Shown piece after piece: positions 1 through 5,945 of a DNA stretch of 5,945 nt. Under the pieces are notes generated by a model. It was not told where the DNA came from. It ran no database searches and worked only from the letters and a program-made list of their open reading frames with translations. The stretch's first letter is position 1. Every line of letters starts with the position of its first letter. Source of the stretch: an uncultured Blautia sp. (GTDB taxonomy: Bacteria > Bacillota > Clostridia > Lachnospirales > Lachnospiraceae); assembly GCA_934394545.1 (NCBI GenBank), contig CAKRRG010000114.1, forward strand, positions 1 to 5,945, read 5' to 3'. A program made the position numbers and the translations under genes.

Positions 1-6
1 TAAAAA

Positions 7-34
7 TTGACACAAAAAAAGCAGGTTTTATAAG
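7..34 (+). promoter_or_regulatory. Possible rightward sigma-A promoter (weakly supported)
   Basis: A perfect TTGACA (7-12) is followed after 16 bp by TATAAG (29-34). If active, transcription would start near 41 and run antisense through the whole small minus-strand gene at 55-129, and possibly on as a long leader into the acyltransferase gene. The -10 half lies inside the stem-loop assigned to the minus-strand terminator, so the match may be coincidental in AT-rich DNA. Confidence 0.3.
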
Positions 35-40
35 GCCTGC
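14..40 (-). terminator. Intrinsic terminator of the small minus-strand gene
   Basis: Read on the minus strand, GCAGG (40-36) pairs with CCTGC (25-21) across a 10-nt AT-rich loop and is followed directly by seven T (20-14). It begins 14 nt after the stop codon of the 24-codon gene at 55-129, which is where a terminator for that gene should be. The stem is short (5 bp, mostly G-C), so efficiency may be modest. On the plus strand there is no T-run after the stem, so it works in one direction only. Confidence 0.6.
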
Positions 41-54
41 AAGTACTTTCTCTA

Positions 55-129
55 TTATTCAACTGTCAAACTCCCGAGAAAAAACAGAGACCACCAGATC
101 ACCCCCAAAAGAACTGACGCTTTTTTCAT
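55..129 (-). CDS. Small hydrophobic membrane peptide, 24 aa, function unknown
   Basis: The ATG at 129-127 is preceded by the minus-strand Shine-Dalgarno GAGGTGG (140-134), with 4 nt between it and the start, an excellent ribosome site. The frame runs 24 codons to TAA (57-55), followed 14 nt later by a stem-loop with a T7 tail. The peptide starts Met-Lys-Lys-Ala-Ser, continues as an unbroken hydrophobic stretch of about 16 residues (VLLGVIWWSLFFLG), and ends Ser-Leu-Thr-Val-Glu. That pattern fits one short transmembrane helix with a positive N-terminus inside. It is divergent from the acyltransferase gene, 152 bp away. I do not recognise the family; single-helix regulators, type I toxin peptides and accessory subunits of membrane proteins all look like this. 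A minus-strand promoter is less clear: TTGCAA (190-185) and TAGAAT (164-159) are 20 bp apart, longer than ideal. The combination of ribosome site, membrane peptide and terminator supports a real gene, but its small size leaves room for chance. Confidence 0.55.
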   Translation of the reverse strand: MKKASVLLGVIWWSLFFLGSLTVE

Positions 130-184
130 CAGGCCACCTCAGACTGTCCATTTATTTTATTCTATGAGGAATAAAAAAGATTTA

Positions 185-213
185 TTGCAAGAATTTTTGA
201 AATTACATATAAT
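185..213 (+). promoter_or_regulatory. Sigma-A promoter of the acyltransferase gene
   Basis: TTGCAA (185-190) and a perfect TATAAT (208-213) are separated by exactly 17 bp, the optimal spacing. Transcription should start near 220, giving a leader of about 60 nt before the ATG at 282. The TTGCAA is its own reverse complement, so it could also contribute to leftward transcription of the small minus-strand gene. I see no convincing operator or riboswitch in the leader. Confidence 0.75.
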
Positions 214-281
214 AGACATAGACAATTGTGCCAAAGCAGGCTTCTAATGCTTAAGGCGCAGCTTAAAGAAAGGGAAATCAT

Positions 282-1022
282 ATGATTCGTTTTATTTTAT
301 GCGTGATCGTAGTGGTTGGATTTCTGATCTTATCCATTCCCATTCTCTTGGTAGAGTGGATCATTGGCAAATTCAATCCTATGGCAAAGGAAATCAGTTC
401 TCTTCGCATCGTCCAGGCAGTTTTCCGTTTTATCCTGTGGATATCTGGTGTGAAGCTGACCGTTATTGGGGAAGAGAATGTACCAACCGACGTGCCGGTT
501 CTTTACATCGGAAACCACCGGAGCTTTTTTGATGTACCGATCACTTATCCACGTTGTCCCATCCGTACCGGATATATTGCAAAAAAAGAAATGGAAAAGG
601 TACCGCTTCTTTCTACCTGGATGAAGCGTCTCCACTGCCTGTTTCTTGACCGCAATGATCTGAAGCAGGGATTAAAAACCATTCTTACCGCTATTGAGAA
701 GGTGAAATCCGGTATTTCTATCTGTGTTTTTCCGGAAGGTACACGAAACAAAAATGAGGACGAGCTGGACATGCTTCCATTCCACGAAGGCAGCTTTAAG
801 ATTGCTGCCAAGACCAATTGTCCTATTATCCCAATGGCGATCAGCGGCTCTGCCGACATCTGGGAAAACCATTTTCCTAAGGTAAAAAAGACACATGTTA
901 TTCTGGAATATGGCAAGCCCATCTACATAGACCAGCTGGAGAAAGAGGACAAAAAGCATCTGGGTGCTTATACCCAGAATATCATCCATGAGATGCTGGT
1001 AAAAAATAAAGAACAATTATAA
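282..1022 (+). CDS. plsC: 1-acyl-sn-glycerol-3-phosphate acyltransferase (PlsC family)
   Basis: This 246-residue protein belongs to the lysophospholipid acyltransferase family. Members move an acyl chain from acyl-ACP, acyl-CoA or acyl-phosphate to lysophosphatidic acid, making phosphatidic acid for membrane phospholipids. A hydrophobic segment at residues about 3-25 would anchor it to the cytoplasmic membrane with the active site on the inner face. The catalytic HX4D motif is NHRSFFD (His79, Asp84). Motif II surrounds GYIAKKEMEKVPLL (98-110) with the FLDR arginine at 124. Motif III is FPEGTR (150-155), which binds the glycerol phosphate, and motif IV is the PIIPMAI segment (181-187). Length is normal for clostridial PlsC and no key residue is missing. 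The ATG at 282 follows AAAGGG (269-274) by 7 nt. A strong promoter lies upstream and a terminator starts 20 nt downstream, so it is probably transcribed alone. Exact acyl donor and acceptor cannot be read from sequence; paralogues in this family can have other lysophospholipid substrates. Confidence 0.9.
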   Translation: MIRFILCVIVVVGFLILSIPILLVEWIIGKFNPMAKEISSLRIVQAVFRFILWISGVKLTVIGEENVPTDVPVLYIGNHRSFFDVPITYPRCPIRTGYIAKKEMEKVPLLSTWMKRLHCLFLDRNDLKQGLKTILTAIEKVKSGISICVFPEGTRNKNEDELDMLPFHEGSFKIAAKTNCPIIPMAISGSADIWENHFPKVKKTHVILEYGKPIYIDQLEKEDKKHLGAYTQNIIHEMLVKNKEQL

Positions 1023-1041
1023 TGCATCTGTTTACAATTTG

Positions 1042-1086
1042 CAGGACAGACCTTTACGTAAAAACGTTAAGGCTGTCCTGTTTTTT
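1042..1086 (+). terminator. Strong intrinsic terminator after plsC
   Basis: CAGGACAG (1042-1049) pairs perfectly with CTGTCCTG (1073-1080). With A1050 bulged, the stem continues through CCTT/AAGG (1051-1054 with 1069-1072), a T-T mismatch, and ACG/CGT (1056-1058 with 1065-1067) around an A-rich loop. Six T follow immediately (1081-1086). It separates the acyltransferase gene from the glycosidase control region. There is no A-run before the stem, so it should act only rightward. Confidence 0.9.
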
Positions 1087-1161
1087 ATTCCCGAACATAC
1101 CGTTTTTTGTTTTTTCTGTACATGCATTCATGCACTTTAGTACGCTAATATATGAAATCTG

Positions 1162-1167
1162 TATAAT
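1162..1167 (+). promoter_or_regulatory. Candidate upstream -10 box of the beta-galactosidase gene
   Basis: A perfect TATAAT sits at 1162-1167, but no good -35 lies 16-18 bp upstream (the best is a TTAGTA at 1137-1142, spaced 19 bp). It could need an activator or be a chance match in AT-rich DNA. A short dyad, TGCAT-TC-ATGCA (1123-1134), lies just before the -35 area. Confidence 0.35.
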
Positions 1168-1179
1168 ATTTTTAATGAA

Positions 1180-5901
<4,722 letters not shown>

Positions 5902-5904
5902 TAG

Positions 5905-5945
5905 CAGAATAGACAGTTCTAAAACAGGGAGGGTGTGACTCATAC
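5905..5945 (+). other. Downstream stretch, cut by window end
   Basis: After the stop (TAA, then an in-frame TAG) comes an A-rich segment and a G-rich run, GGGAGGGTG (5928-5935). This could be the ribosome site of a following gene or the 5' arm of a terminator stem whose other half lies beyond the window. Neither can be decided here. Confidence 0.3.

Noticed and set aside
164..247. 27-codon plus-strand frame starting at the ATG at 164
   Set aside because: No ribosome site precedes it, and it runs straight through the strong plsC promoter (185-213).
5933..5945. Possible GTG start of another gene after GGGAGGG
   Set aside because: The GTG triplets overlap or abut the G-run with no spacer, and only a few bases remain before the window ends.

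Overview
The window reads as chromosomal DNA of an anaerobic, low-GC gut Clostridia, most likely a Lachnospiraceae-type bacterium. The grounds are AT-rich intergenic regions, strong AGGAG-type ribosome sites, canonical sigma-A boxes, T-tailed intrinsic terminators, and a very large secreted LacZ-type glycosidase with accessory modules as found in gut Firmicutes. This placement is inference from style; no taxonomic marker is present.

Layout. Positions 1-281 lie between genes on a conventional reading. They nevertheless hold a convincing 24-codon minus-strand gene (55-129) with a Shine-Dalgarno sequence, a Lys-Lys start, a hydrophobic core containing Trp-Trp, and its own stem-loop/T-run terminator (14-40). 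The same stretch carries a very good rightward promoter (185-213) for the next gene. Positions 282-1022 encode a single-pass membrane PlsC-family lysophosphatidate acyltransferase, closed by a strong terminator (1042-1086), so it is probably monocistronic. Positions 1087-1299 are a rich control region for the next gene: several -10 boxes and a pair of near-identical 19-bp pseudo-palindromic boxes 43 bp apart. Positions 1300-5901 encode a 1533-residue exported GH2 beta-galactosidase. It has all the main LacZ catalytic residues, a LamG-like domain inserted inside the catalytic barrel, and a C-terminal tail of a beta-sandwich domain followed by an NPCBM-type carbohydrate-binding module. The last 44 bases hold no gene start I can confirm.

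How the genes relate. The acyltransferase (membrane phospholipid synthesis) and the secreted glycosidase (harvest of extracellular beta-galactosides) appear functionally unrelated and are insulated by the terminator at 1042-1086. The most noteworthy items are the tiny membrane-peptide gene, the twin operator-like boxes upstream of the glycosidase, and the LamG insertion next to the glycosidase active site. I see no CRISPR array, tRNA, rRNA, insertion sequence or phage gene.
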